64,000 bases of DNA from an uncultured Oscillospiraceae bacterium (lineage in GTDB: Bacteria > Bacillota > Clostridia > Oscillospirales > Oscillospiraceae). The notes below the pieces were generated by a model. That model was not told where the DNA came from, did no database searches, and saw only the letters and a list, made by a program, of their open reading frames with translations. Numbering within the stretch: the first letter of the stretch is position 1; each line of letters opens with the position of its first letter. Below, one piece after another: positions 43,704-51,781 of this stretch. The position numbers and the translations under genes were made by a program. Where the stretch lies: positions 20,140 to 84,139 of the forward strand of contig CAJFQQ010000005.1 in the NCBI GenBank assembly GCA_904419145.1, written 5' to 3'.

Positions 43704-45986
43704 TTGATTACGATTTCTTATTACAATGCGCTGTCTTTGCCGGATGTTTCCTGCTATTTCCAGTTGGACTATCTGCGCGGCAGATCCGATCAGCCCGTGA
43801 ATGTCGGCGACAAAGTGCTTTTTCTGATGGTAAAAAGCCAGAAAAAGGAAGATGAAATTACGGCAGAAGATGTCTACCCCATTGCCACCAGGGGAACGGT
43901 TGAAAGCATCGAGGGGGAGTGGGCCCTGCTGCGGACTACCAGCCGGGTAAACCTGGATGCGATCCAACGGGATGGGAATGCATTCCATGTGGAAATGCGC
44001 ACCAGGCCGGAGATCAATGACCTGGACATGGAGGAACAGAATCGAAGATTCCGGAAGATGCGCGAGGACATGCTGGCGACTTTGGAGGGCACCCAGTGGC
44101 TTATGGGCGTGCGGGAGCATGTGATGCGCTGGCGGAACATGAACGAGTTGATTACTTTTACATCGTCCGTTCTGCAGATCACCAACGAGGAGAAATATGC
44201 CATTCTGGCGGAGGACTCGGTGGCGAAACGGACAGAGCTGATGGAAAAAGCGTTCTATGAGTCTGTGGAGCTGTATAAGGTGAACGGTGAAGCGCAGACA
44301 GCCCAGCAGCAGTCCAGTGAGCAGCTCTATCGGGAACAGGCAATCCGACGCCAGATGAGTTTCCTGCAGAAAGAGCTGGACAAACTCCACCCCGAAAATG
44401 TAACGGACATCCAGAAATTTGAACAAAAGATCCAGGAATCTGGCATGAATGACACTGCCCGGGCGGAGGCGGAAAAGGTGCTTAACCGCATGAAGCAGGA
44501 GGGGCAGGAGGGACATGAGTACGGCATGCTCTATGATTATCTGGATTTTGTGACCAGCCTGTCCTGGAAAAAGGAGGCGGCTGCCCAGATTGATTTGGAT
44601 GATGCGCGCAAGGTGCTGGACGAGGAGCACTTTGGGCTGAAGAAAACCAAAGAGCGCATTTTGCAGCAGATCGCTGTCATGGCGCTGAACAAAAAGCAGT
44701 CTGGATCCATTCTCCTTTTTGTGGGTGCGCCGGGCACAGGAAAAACCAGTATTGGACAGAGCATTGCCAAGGCGTTGAAGCGGAAATATGTCCGTGTCAG
44801 CTTGGGGGGCGTACGGGATGAGGCGGAGATCCGTGGTCATCGCAGGACTTATATCGGCGCTATGCCCGGCCGGATTATGGATGGCATCAAACGTAGCGGG
44901 GCATCCAACCCGGTGGTTGTTTTGGATGAGGTGGACAAGCTGGTTCGGGATTATGGGGGGGATCCTTCCAGCGCGCTGCTGGAGGTGCTGGATCCGGAAC
45001 AGAATGCCAGCTTCACGGATCACTACATGAATGTGCCCTATGATTTGTCAGATGTGCTGTTTGTCTGCACCGCCAACACGACGGACACCATACCAGAGCC
45101 GCTGCTGAACCGCATGGAGGTGATCTCCTTCCCAGGATATTCTGCCCTGGAGAAGTTCCAGATTGCCCAAAAGCACCTGCTTCCCAGAGCGATGCAGAAG
45201 GCCGGAATCACGAGCGAGAATCTGATTGTCAGCGACGATGCCCTCCGAGCGGTTATCGCAGACTACACCATGGAGGCGGGGGTCAGGGGCCTGAAAAATC
45301 GGTTGGACACACTCTGCAGGGCCGCAGCAGTGAAAATTGTCAGTGGAGAAACCCGGAGTGTTGCGGTAGAGCCCCGAATGCTGCGCAGTCTGCTGGAGAC
45401 GGCACCCATTCGCCACGACCATATTCTGGAGGCCAAGGCCCCTGGGATTGTGACTGGACTTGCCTGGACGCAGGCCGGAGGCGAAATTTTATTTATTGAG
45501 GCGCTGCTGACAAAGGGCACAGGGAAAACCGTCATTACGGGCCAGCTGGGCGATGTAATGAAGGAGTCGGTGCAAATCGCCATTAGTTTGGTGAAGTCCA
45601 TGTTCCCGGAGAAGGCGGAGTTATTTGAAAAGAACGACCTGCATATCCATGTGCCTGCGGGTGCGGTGCCGAAGGATGGGCCGTCGGCGGGGATTACCTT
45701 GACAACCGCCCTGGCCTCTCTGGTCAGCGGCATTGCAGTTAGTCCGGAATATGCTATGACGGGGGAGGTCTCTCTGCGTGGAGTAGTCATGCCCATTGGA
45801 GGGCTGCCGGAAAAACTGATGGCCGCGCAGAGGGCCGGCGTCAAGGAAGTATTCATTCCGGAAGAAAATCTGGATGATCTGGCGGATGTTGCCGAAGAGG
45901 TAAAGCAAGCGCTGAAAATTGTTCCGGTTCACCATGTGCCGGATGTATTGGAGCAGGTTGGCATCCTGCAGAGCAGGGAAAAGTGA
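43704..45986 (+). CDS. lon: Lon-family ATP-dependent protease
   Basis: 760 residues, TTG start with GAGGTGA upstream. A short N-terminal LAN domain, a helical region, then AAA+ with Walker A at residue 341 (GAPGTGKTS), Walker B VVVLDEVDKL, and the proteolytic domain with catalytic Ser661 (PKDGPSAGIT) and Lys704 (GLPEKLMAAQ). It degrades misfolded or regulatory proteins in the cytosol. The N-terminal domain starts at SYYNALSLPDVSCYF and is shorter than in housekeeping LonA. This suggests a specialised, MerR-controlled paralogue. Confidence 0.92.
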   Translation: MITISYYNALSLPDVSCYFQLDYLRGRSDQPVNVGDKVLFLMVKSQKKEDEITAEDVYPIATRGTVESIEGEWALLRTTSRVNLDAIQRDGNAFHVEMRTRPEINDLDMEEQNRRFRKMREDMLATLEGTQWLMGVREHVMRWRNMNELITFTSSVLQITNEEKYAILAEDSVAKRTELMEKAFYESVELYKVNGEAQTAQQQSSEQLYREQAIRRQMSFLQKELDKLHPENVTDIQKFEQKIQESGMNDTARAEAEKVLNRMKQEGQEGHEYGMLYDYLDFVTSLSWKKEAAAQIDLDDARKVLDEEHFGLKKTKERILQQIAVMALNKKQSGSILLFVGAPGTGKTSIGQSIAKALKRKYVRVSLGGVRDEAEIRGHRRTYIGAMPGRIMDGIKRSGASNPVVVLDEVDKLVRDYGGDPSSALLEVLDPEQNASFTDHYMNVPYDLSDVLFVCTANTTDTIPEPLLNRMEVISFPGYSALEKFQIAQKHLLPRAMQKAGITSENLIVSDDALRAVIADYTMEAGVRGLKNRLDTLCRAAAVKIVSGETRSVAVEPRMLRSLLETAPIRHDHILEAKAPGIVTGLAWTQAGGEILFIEALLTKGTGKTVITGQLGDVMKESVQIAISLVKSMFPEKAELFEKNDLHIHVPAGAVPKDGPSAGITLTTALASLVSGIAVSPEYAMTGEVSLRGVVMPIGGLPEKLMAAQRAGVKEVFIPEENLDDLADVAEEVKQALKIVPVHHVPDVLEQVGILQSREK

Positions 45987-46064
45987 GAAAATTTGTATGC
46001 ATATACAGAGACTTCTTGTTTTGCAGAGCCGCTGGCCTATAGCGGAAGCTGGATAGTAAGGAGA

Positions 46065-46105
46065 GAGGAGGCCGCCATACCCGTTTAGGATATGGCGGCC
46101 TCCTC
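46065..46105. terminator. Bidirectional terminator between lon and the sirtuin gene
   Basis: A perfect 15-bp stem GAGGAGGCCGCCATA with its complement (46065-46079, 46091-46105) between convergent genes. T-rich flanks are weak. Confidence 0.65.
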
Positions 46106-46185
46106 GTTGAATGGAACGATGGGAAAGAAGCGGATTGCCAGTGCCGTGAAGGAAGGCTGCATCTGTCCTGTTGGCAGTCTTTTCC

Positions 46186-47067
46186 TCAAATGCCCCGCAT
46201 GCGCATAAGGTTGTTCAGTACGGATCCAATATCGTCGTCAAGGCAAAGGGCATTCTGCCGGAATTCTCCCGGTACAAAGGCCTGACCGCGATTGACACAA
46301 GCATAGACCGCCTCGGGATTTTGGAGTGCCATTTTCCAGAAGGGGTATTTGATAATACCGGGGGTGTTGTAGCCAACGCCCAGTTCCAGATACAGGATAC
46401 GGCCTTTCTGATGCTGCAGCAGAAAGCGCCTGTACTGCCCGGCGGCCTGATACCAGCCGTCGTCCTGAACAAAGGTGTCATCAGAGCGCAGGTTCATTGT
46501 CATAGGTTTTCCGCATCTGGGACAGAGGGGGATCAGGCTGGTGGGGACACGCATATCCTTCTGTTCTTCTGCCATACGCCGAATCACTTCTTCATTGTCC
46601 CATGTCTTTTGACAGCAAGGCGCAGAACATTGGAACAGTCCGTAATCCCCCTGGGTGTAGAAGAGCCGGCTTTTATCGAACCCTGCCTTTTGGAAGCAGT
46701 GATCCACATTGGTGGTCAAAACAAAGTAATCCTTCTTCTGGACCAAAGAAAGCAGGGCCTGATAGACAGGTTTGGGGGCGTCCATATAGCGGTTGACCAT
46801 AATATACCTGCTCCAGTAAGCCCAGTATTCTTCGGCGGTGGGATAGGGGAAAAATCCTCCAACATACATATCATGGAAGCCGTATTTTGATGCAAAGTCC
46901 TTGAAGTACCGCTCAAACCGCTCGCCCTTGTAGGAAAAACCAGCCGAAGCTGATAAGCCGGCACCGGCGCCAATAAGAACCGCATCCGATTGTTCAATCG
47001 CCTGATGCAGCTGGAAAAGGGCTTGCGCCGGTGTGCTTTCAATTGTTTTGGCTTTGTGACGTAACAT
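46186..47067 (-). CDS. Sir2-family NAD-dependent protein, class M-like (probable ADP-ribosyltransferase)
   Basis: 293 residues. The Rossmann signature GAGAGLSASAGFSY and TTNVD (Asn120, Asp122) are present, but the catalytic His of deacetylase sirtuins is replaced by Gln139 in TQGDYGLFQC. That swap is typical of SirTM proteins, which transfer ADP-ribose to lipoylated carrier proteins. A Cys cluster (CSAPCC, CPRC) probably binds zinc. The usual partners (macrodomain, GcvH-L, LplA2) are absent here. The biochemical assignment is inferred from the substitution. Confidence 0.72.
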   Translation of the reverse strand: MLRHKAKTIESTPAQALFQLHQAIEQSDAVLIGAGAGLSASAGFSYKGERFERYFKDFASKYGFHDMYVGGFFPYPTAEEYWAYWSRYIMVNRYMDAPKPVYQALLSLVQKKDYFVLTTNVDHCFQKAGFDKSRLFYTQGDYGLFQCSAPCCQKTWDNEEVIRRMAEEQKDMRVPTSLIPLCPRCGKPMTMNLRSDDTFVQDDGWYQAAGQYRRFLLQHQKGRILYLELGVGYNTPGIIKYPFWKMALQNPEAVYACVNRGQAFVPGEFRQNALCLDDDIGSVLNNLMRMRGI

Positions 47068-47124
47068 GATGTATTCTCCTCTCTATCCTGCTGCCGGCGG
47101 CTGGCGCCATAGGGCCCGGGCTGC

Positions 47125-48087
47125 TCAAATAGTTACAACAATCTTTCCGTTCACGGATCCGCTGTCCTGGGCCCCGCAGACGTCGGCGATATGGGCCAGG
47201 TCAAAGGCGGCGCCCACCTGGGGAGAAAGACAGTGATCCCGAATGAAGGTAAATATGGCATCCAGTACTGGCTGGGTGGGATCGTTGCTGAAAAAACCGG
47301 TGAGATACACCCCGTTGGGAATGTCCTTGATGGGGTCAAACCCGTCCAGGGCGGACACTCCGCCCAAAATCCCGGTGCTGCACACCACCCCGCCCCTCTC
47401 CATACAGCCCAGGGTGTCCCGGAGGGTTCTGGGCCCCACCAGTTCCAGGGCTTTGGTCACCCCGGACACCCGGCCCGCCAGCGTCCCCGTATCCAGCAGG
47501 GCCTCGTCCGCCCCTGCCAGCAGGGGGAGCTTGCCCTCCCGGTGAGTAGTGGCGATGACACGGCAGCCCAGCGCCTTGGCGATCTGGAGGGCCGCATAGC
47601 CCAGGGCGCAGGTGCCGCCCCGAATCAGCAGGGTATCCCTAGGCTCCAGGCGCAGGCCCTCAAAGAGGGAACCCCAGGCGGTGAACCAGGTCTCCGGGAC
47701 AGCGGCCAGCTCCCGCCACGGCAGGTTTGATGAGATGGGAAACACGTGGTGGGCGGGGAGCAAAGCATACTCCGCGTAGCTGCCGTGGAAGCTGCGGCCC
47801 ATGCCGCCCATGAGGGCAACAACCTTCTGTCCGGCCTCCAGAGGGCTGTCCGACGGGGCCGCCACCTCCCCCACGCACTCGATGCCGGGGATGATGGGCT
47901 TGTGGATGTAGTCCGCCCGGATCTCGCCCAGCCGCAGGATCTGCTCAGAGTGGTTCAGGCCGAAGGCTTTGACCTTTACCAGTACCCAGCCGGGACGCAT
48001 CTCCGGCACGGGGGCGTCGGTCAGCCGGACTTCCTCCGCCGGGGTGAGGCCGGTGAGCACGACGGCTTTCATGGTTTTGGGAATCAT
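47125..48087 (-). CDS. Medium-chain dehydrogenase/reductase, quinone-oxidoreductase-like
   Basis: 320 residues. A GroES-like domain (VLVKVKAFGLNHSEQILRLGEI) leads to a Rossmann domain with TLLIRGGTCALGYAALQIAKALGC, so NAD(P)H binding is expected. The zinc-ligand Cys/His pattern is missing, so it belongs with zinc-free quinone oxidoreductases. The ATG overlaps the stop of the radical-SAM gene as ATGA, after AGGAGG. It is therefore part of the ACGX peptide cluster and may reduce, protect or further modify the product. Confidence 0.82.
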   Translation of the reverse strand: MIPKTMKAVVLTGLTPAEEVRLTDAPVPEMRPGWVLVKVKAFGLNHSEQILRLGEIRADYIHKPIIPGIECVGEVAAPSDSPLEAGQKVVALMGGMGRSFHGSYAEYALLPAHHVFPISSNLPWRELAAVPETWFTAWGSLFEGLRLEPRDTLLIRGGTCALGYAALQIAKALGCRVIATTHREGKLPLLAGADEALLDTGTLAGRVSGVTKALELVGPRTLRDTLGCMERGGVVCSTGILGGVSALDGFDPIKDIPNGVYLTGFFSNDPTQPVLDAIFTFIRDHCLSPQVGAAFDLAHIADVCGAQDSGSVNGKIVVTI

Positions 48088-49118
48088 GCGGACACCTCCT
48101 TCCAGCACTGGGGATCGGCGGCGTAGAAGTTGCCGTCCCGCCCGCTGGCCACCGCCGGGCAGCCCCGGCACCAGGGCAGCAGCTCGCACTTGGCGCACTT
48201 CTCAAACCTGGCGTAGTCCCGGTACTGCTCCACCTGACACACCCACAGGTCCGCCAACCGGTCGCTGAACACGTTTCCTACCTTGCTGTTGAGAACCCGG
48301 CGGCAGGCGTATACGTCGCCGGTGGGCAGGATGGTCAAGTGGCAGTTGCCGCAGTTGCATCCGCCGTAGATCATGCCCTTTACCGCATTTTCCGGGATGT
48401 GGAACTCGCCCGTTTCATATTCGTACAACGTCCACAGGTGATCCTTCTTGTTGAAATAGGTTTCGCAGCCGGCGGCTTCGTATTCCTTGAACTTCCTGTC
48501 GCAGTCGGCCAGGAGTTTCCGGTAGCGCAGCGGCTCGATGCCCACGTCCTTCTCCTCGCTGGTGGGGCAGTAGCGGGAAAAGGCGAACACGTCCGCTTTG
48601 TGGGTTACCACGGTGTCGATGAGCGCCGGAATCTCGTTGATGTTGGTGCCGGAGACCGTGGCCATGATCACCGCCCGGATACCCGCCCGCTTGATGCAGG
48701 CGATTTTCTCCAGGGTACAGTCGAAGCTGCCGGGCTTGCGGAACCAGTCGTGGGTCCGGCGCAGACCGTCCAGGGACAGCTGGTACTTCTCACAGCCGTA
48801 CTCCTTCAGCCGCCTGCACACTTCGTCGTCCAGGTGGAAGGGATTGCCCAGGATGGTGAAGGGAATGCTGCGCTCCTTCATCAGTCCCAACAGGTCCCAG
48901 AAGCTGGGATGCAGGATGGGGTCGCCGCCGGTAATGTAGAAATAGGGCAGGCGGTGGTAGACCTCACAGAAGTCCAGACAGTTGTAGAAGGTGTCCTGCA
49001 TCTGTGGCCAGGCCATGGCATCCGGTTTTTTACAGGTGTCTTCGGAGAAAATGTAGCAGTGCTTGCACCGCTGGTCACACTCATCGGTGATATGCCATTG
49101 AAAAGCGAAGTATTCCAT
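48084..49118 (-). CDS. Radical SAM/SPASM peptide-modifying enzyme (ACGX system)
   Basis: 344 residues from ATG 49118 (TAGGAGGAAAC upstream; the frame is open further but with no RBS). Cys14, Cys18 and Cys21 in CDQRCKHC bind the SAM [4Fe-4S] cluster. FYITGGDP supplies the glycine-rich SAM contact. The C-terminal SPASM part has GGCNCGNC, YACRRV and CAKCELLPWCRGC for auxiliary clusters. Such enzymes install crosslinks or other changes in ribosomal peptides. The gene for an ACG-repeat peptide lies directly upstream; as I recall, this pair forms a named radical-SAM 'ACGX' family of unknown product. Confidence 0.88.
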   Translation of the reverse strand: MEYFAFQWHITDECDQRCKHCYIFSEDTCKKPDAMAWPQMQDTFYNCLDFCEVYHRLPYFYITGGDPILHPSFWDLLGLMKERSIPFTILGNPFHLDDEVCRRLKEYGCEKYQLSLDGLRRTHDWFRKPGSFDCTLEKIACIKRAGIRAVIMATVSGTNINEIPALIDTVVTHKADVFAFSRYCPTSEEKDVGIEPLRYRKLLADCDRKFKEYEAAGCETYFNKKDHLWTLYEYETGEFHIPENAVKGMIYGGCNCGNCHLTILPTGDVYACRRVLNSKVGNVFSDRLADLWVCQVEQYRDYARFEKCAKCELLPWCRGCPAVASGRDGNFYAADPQCWKEVSA

Positions 49119-49202
49119 CTCAAGTTTCCTCCTAATCGTTTGTTCTTTGAGAGGGGGGCGCATTTCCCAAGACACGCAGTCCGGCTCCGTCCCTCGGGAA
49201 GT

Positions 49203-49232
49203 GCGCCCCCGCAGGCTGCCCCGCGGGGGCGC
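49203..49232 (-). terminator. Attenuator hairpin between ACGX peptide and radical-SAM genes
   Basis: A perfect 10-bp all-GC stem GCGCCCCCGC with its complement (49203-49212, 49223-49232) starts seven bases after the peptide stop. No T run follows. It probably ends or slows most transcripts, giving more peptide than enzyme. Confidence 0.6.
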
Positions 49233-49238
49233 GGGCGC

Positions 49239-49412
49239 TTACTTCTTGTCGCCAGCACCGCAGGCGCTGCCGCAAGCAGTGGGCTTGGGATCGGCAGCTC
49301 CGCAGGCCGAGGGTTTTCCAGCGCTGTCGCCGGCGCCACAGGCGCTCCCACAGGCAGAAGGCGCCTTGGCCTCGTCCTTGCTGCTCCAACCAAACAGATT
49401 TTTCAGTGCCAT
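49239..49412 (-). CDS. ACGX-repeat precursor peptide of a radical-SAM RiPP-like system
   Basis: 57 residues, ATG 49412 with AAGGAGG eight bases upstream. The leader is MALKNLFGWSSKDEAKAP; the core has five ACG motifs at Cys21, 25, 37, 47 and 51 (ACGS-ACGA, ACGA, ACGS-ACGA) separated by Pro/Lys/Asp spacers and ends in GDKK. The repeated Ala-Cys-Gly-x unit next to a SPASM radical-SAM enzyme identifies it as the substrate. A Cys-based thioether or other crosslink is the expected modification, but this is inferred. No obvious peptidase or exporter lies in the cluster. Confidence 0.88.
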   Translation of the reverse strand: MALKNLFGWSSKDEAKAPSACGSACGAGDSAGKPSACGAADPKPTACGSACGAGDKK

Positions 49413-49469
49413 AATACGTTCCTCCTTATATTTTTGGGGGAAATCAGGTGTTTCCTGATCCTTGACTTT

Positions 49470-49498
49470 AGTATAGCGGGCTCAATTTACGCTCACAA
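49470..49498 (-). promoter_or_regulatory. Promoter of the ACGX peptide operon
   Basis: On the minus strand TTGTGA (49493-49498), 17 bases, TATACT (49470-49475). Confidence 0.6.
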
Positions 49499-49519
49499 GT
49501 ACGCACTTTTTTATTACTG

Positions 49520-49569
49520 GGTCACCTTTTGGTAACCTCTTGACCGGACAGGAAAGCAGACTATATAAT
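49520..49569 (+). promoter_or_regulatory. HxlR promoter and inverted-repeat operator candidate
   Basis: Rightward TTGACC (49540-49545), 18 bases, TATAAT (49564-49569). Just upstream lies GGTCACC-TTTT-GGTAACC (49520-49537), near-symmetrical and placed between the two divergent promoters. It is where the HxlR dimer would be expected to bind. Confidence 0.6.
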
Positions 49570-49607
49570 AAGGTACAGCACGGATAACATTGCAAGGAGG
49601 GGATCGT

Positions 49608-49943
49608 ATGCTGACAAAAGAGGAACTGCCGGCCTGTCCCGTTGCCACCACCGTACAGCTGATCGGGAGCAAGTGGAAGTTGTTGATCCTTCGCAACCTG
49701 TTGGCTAGGCCCTGGCGGTTTAACGAGCTGAAAAAGAATTTGGAGGGGATCAGCCAGAAGGTCCTCACCGACAGCCTGCGCTCCCTGGAGGAGGACGGCA
49801 TCGTCACCCGGACGGTGTATCCGGAGGTCCCGCTCCGGGTAGAATACTCCCTGAGTGAGCTGGGAGACTCCATGCGGCCGATTATTAAGGCCATGGAGGA
49901 TTGGGGAATCGGATATCAGGAAAAAGTCCGGCGCAGAGAGTAA
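49608..49943 (+). CDS. HxlR-family winged-helix regulator
   Basis: 111 residues from ATG 49608 (AAGGAGGGG upstream). It has the HxlR pattern: an N-terminal Cys (LPACPVATTVQLIGSKWKLLILRNL), a recognition helix in SQKVLTDSLRSLEEDGIV and a wing VYPEVPLRVEYSLS. Members answer to thiol-reactive or redox stress (as HypR, QorR and YodB do) and often control quinone oxidoreductases. It is divergent from the ACGX peptide, radical-SAM and quinone-oxidoreductase operon. Redox or electrophile control of that operon is the simplest reading. Confidence 0.88.
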   Translation: MLTKEELPACPVATTVQLIGSKWKLLILRNLLARPWRFNELKKNLEGISQKVLTDSLRSLEEDGIVTRTVYPEVPLRVEYSLSELGDSMRPIIKAMEDWGIGYQEKVRRRE

Positions 49944-50658
49944 GCGGCGCCTGTGTAGAAAGACGGCAGGGGGGCATTTTATTGTCATGTTCGGTAAGCT
50001 CTGGAGCATGGCAGATAACATGCAATGCGCCCCCATTTACACCAATCCTGGATCCCCCAGTCAAAAAAAGTTCCCGCCCAGGCATTTACCGTTAACGGCC
50101 GCTTGCCTGGGCGGGAATTCTTCTGTGTTTTTCTGAGGCATGGGAGGATTCATATAAAATTTGAGACTTGGCAGAGTGCATATGAGATTCTGCGCCTGCC
50201 CCTCGCCTTCTTGCAAAAACTCCGCAGAATGCAGAGAGGGCTCTGAAGGAGAGCTCCAAATTTTATGGAGCAGAAGAGAGCAGGCCTTTGGGGGCCTTGC
50301 TTCGAAGACAAAAAAGGACCAGCAAAAGGATGAAGGTGCTGTGCGCTCTCGCGGCTGGCTGAGAGCGGCAAAAACTGCTGTAGTTTGAAGAAGATTTTTT
50401 GAACAGCCGCCTCATTTCAGTGTTCGGCAGATATTCTAGAAGGGGCTGTATGATAAGAATGATGGGTATTCTCAGCTCCGGCGAGAATACCCACAAAACT
50501 GTTACTTACCTTTGTCTCCCAAGGGTGGGATAGTTTATATCCTTCATCATGCCGTATCTACAATTGCGGTGAGCCGGGCTCCTTTCTGCCCGCTTCCTGG
50601 AAAAGATCCGCCGCAGTACTTTGGCAGCCAGCGCAAGGAAGCACACAATTGTGATCTG
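49944..50658. other. 715-base gene-free stretch
   Basis: Contains the HxlR terminator (next entry) and a perfect 11-bp hairpin TGGGTATTCTC with its complement (50463-50473, 50483-50493) that may end collagen-gene transcripts. No ORF with a credible start or recognisable product. Confidence 0.45.
50071..50117 (+). terminator. Terminator-like hairpin downstream of hxlR-like gene
   Basis: A 14-bp stem TTCCCGCCCAGGCA with its complement (50071-50084, 50104-50117), followed by TTCTTCTGTGTTTTT. Confidence 0.65.
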
Positions 50659-51498
50659 TCACAAAGGACGGCGCAGTTTTAGAAAGGTGAGCGTCACAGT
50701 CCCCTCGCGAGCATCAATCGGGCCGGAATAGGTCAGCGTAAATAGCGTTGCCGATGGGGCATACAGGACAAAATGGGCGGATCCGCAGGCGGAAGAGCCG
50801 TTGGCGCTGGTAGCAAAATAGATCCCGGTTTCAATGTGTGATTGCCCGTTATAATATGGGGTTACCTGTAAATAACTGGGGGCGTTGAAAATCGCAGATA
50901 CGCTGTAAGACACCAGATAATATCCAGGGGCCAGCTGGACATGCATCAGATCTGTTTCGGTAATATTGCCGGTCGGATCATCAATGGCTGGAAACAGGAA
51001 CAGGAGGGCCCCATTGGTAAAAAGTTCTGAGGAGCCAATAAAAGACGCAAAAATATCGTCGGGAACGGCAGCTTCGGGGCCTTGTGGGCCGGTGGGACCG
51101 GTCGGCCCCTGCGGACCGGTCTCTCCCTGAGGGCCGGTTGGCCCGGTGGGACCTATGGAACCAATTGTCCCGTTGCGCCCTCGCGGGCCAGTCACCCCGG
51201 ATTCGCCCTGTGGGCCGGCTGGGCCGGTAGGCCCGGTAGGCCCGGTTGGCCCGGTCGGCCCCGGAAGCCCCTGCGGCCCAGTCGTCCCGGCAGCTCCCGA
51301 AGCCCCGGGAATACCTTGGGGGCCGGTTGCCCCGGCGGGGCCTTGGATGCCTGGTGGCCCCGCAGGGCCTTGGGGGCCGGTTGGCCCGGTGGGGCCCTGT
51401 ATTCCCATAGGGCCCCTTAGTGTACCGGGGCAACCTGTCCATAGGTGGTTTGGAGCAGGATTCTGCCCACAAGGGCAGCCGCGGTGATATTGAGACAT
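50659..51498 (-). CDS. Collagen-like repeat protein (BclA-type exosporium/surface protein)
   Basis: 279 residues. A short N-terminal region ([14 protein letters not shown]) precedes about 38 Gly-x-y triplets, mostly GPT, GPQ and GPA, from residue 29 to 142. A C-terminal domain of about 135 residues (from [14 protein letters not shown]) resembles the C1q/TNF-like trimerising head of BclA. Such proteins form hair-like filaments on spores. No signal peptide, as usual for spore-coat proteins. The repeats are coded by near-identical GGCCC-rich units. Confidence 0.88.
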   Translation of the reverse strand: MSQYHRGCPCGQNPAPNHLWTGCPGTLRGPMGIQGPTGPTGPQGPAGPPGIQGPAGATGPQGIPGASGAAGTTGPQGLPGPTGPTGPTGPTGPAGPQGESGVTGPRGRNGTIGSIGPTGPTGPQGETGPQGPTGPTGPQGPEAAVPDDIFASFIGSSELFTNGALLFLFPAIDDPTGNITETDLMHVQLAPGYYLVSYSVSAIFNAPSYLQVTPYYNGQSHIETGIYFATSANGSSACGSAHFVLYAPSATLFTLTYSGPIDAREGTVTLTFLKLRRPL

Positions 51499-51725
51499 GC
51501 TTTTTCTCCCTCTCTGCTTACTGTTATACTTGTCGCTCCATTCTATTCCCTGTGCATCAGTTTGGTTCGCCCTATTCCATAATATGCCTCCGTAGAGAGC
51601 ACTTTGGGGGCGGAAAAGATTTGCAAAGTCTGGATCAGCTGCGGGCAGGAAGCATGCGGTATTTATCCCGCTTCCAGACAGTTGCCAGGCCTGCTCGGAA
51701 GGATTATATTTGCCATAAAAAAAGT

Positions 51726-51753
51726 TGAAACTATTTTGGAAAGAGTGAAGTCA
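51726..51753 (+). promoter_or_regulatory. Candidate autoregulated ECF promoter
   Basis: TGAAACTATTTT (from 51726) and AGTCATA (from 51749) are 17 bases apart, close to the GAAAC / CGTC pattern of extracytoplasmic-function promoters. It lies 29 bases before the sigma gene. The remaining 51499-51725 interval holds no gene. Confidence 0.42.
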
Positions 51754-51781
51754 TACTGTACAGAAGGAGGTCTCCAAGTAT

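Noticed and set aside
43545..45023. 492-codon antisense ORF across lon
   Set aside because: Shadow of lon; no start signal and no domain.
46186..47067. Sir2 gene as a defence (Thoeris/DSR-like) component
   Set aside because: Short, class-M-like architecture without TIR, HerA or other partner genes.
51060..51420. Short GC-rich direct repeats that could suggest a CRISPR or minisatellite
   Set aside because: They are in-frame Gly-x-y codon repeats of the collagen-like gene, with no spacers.
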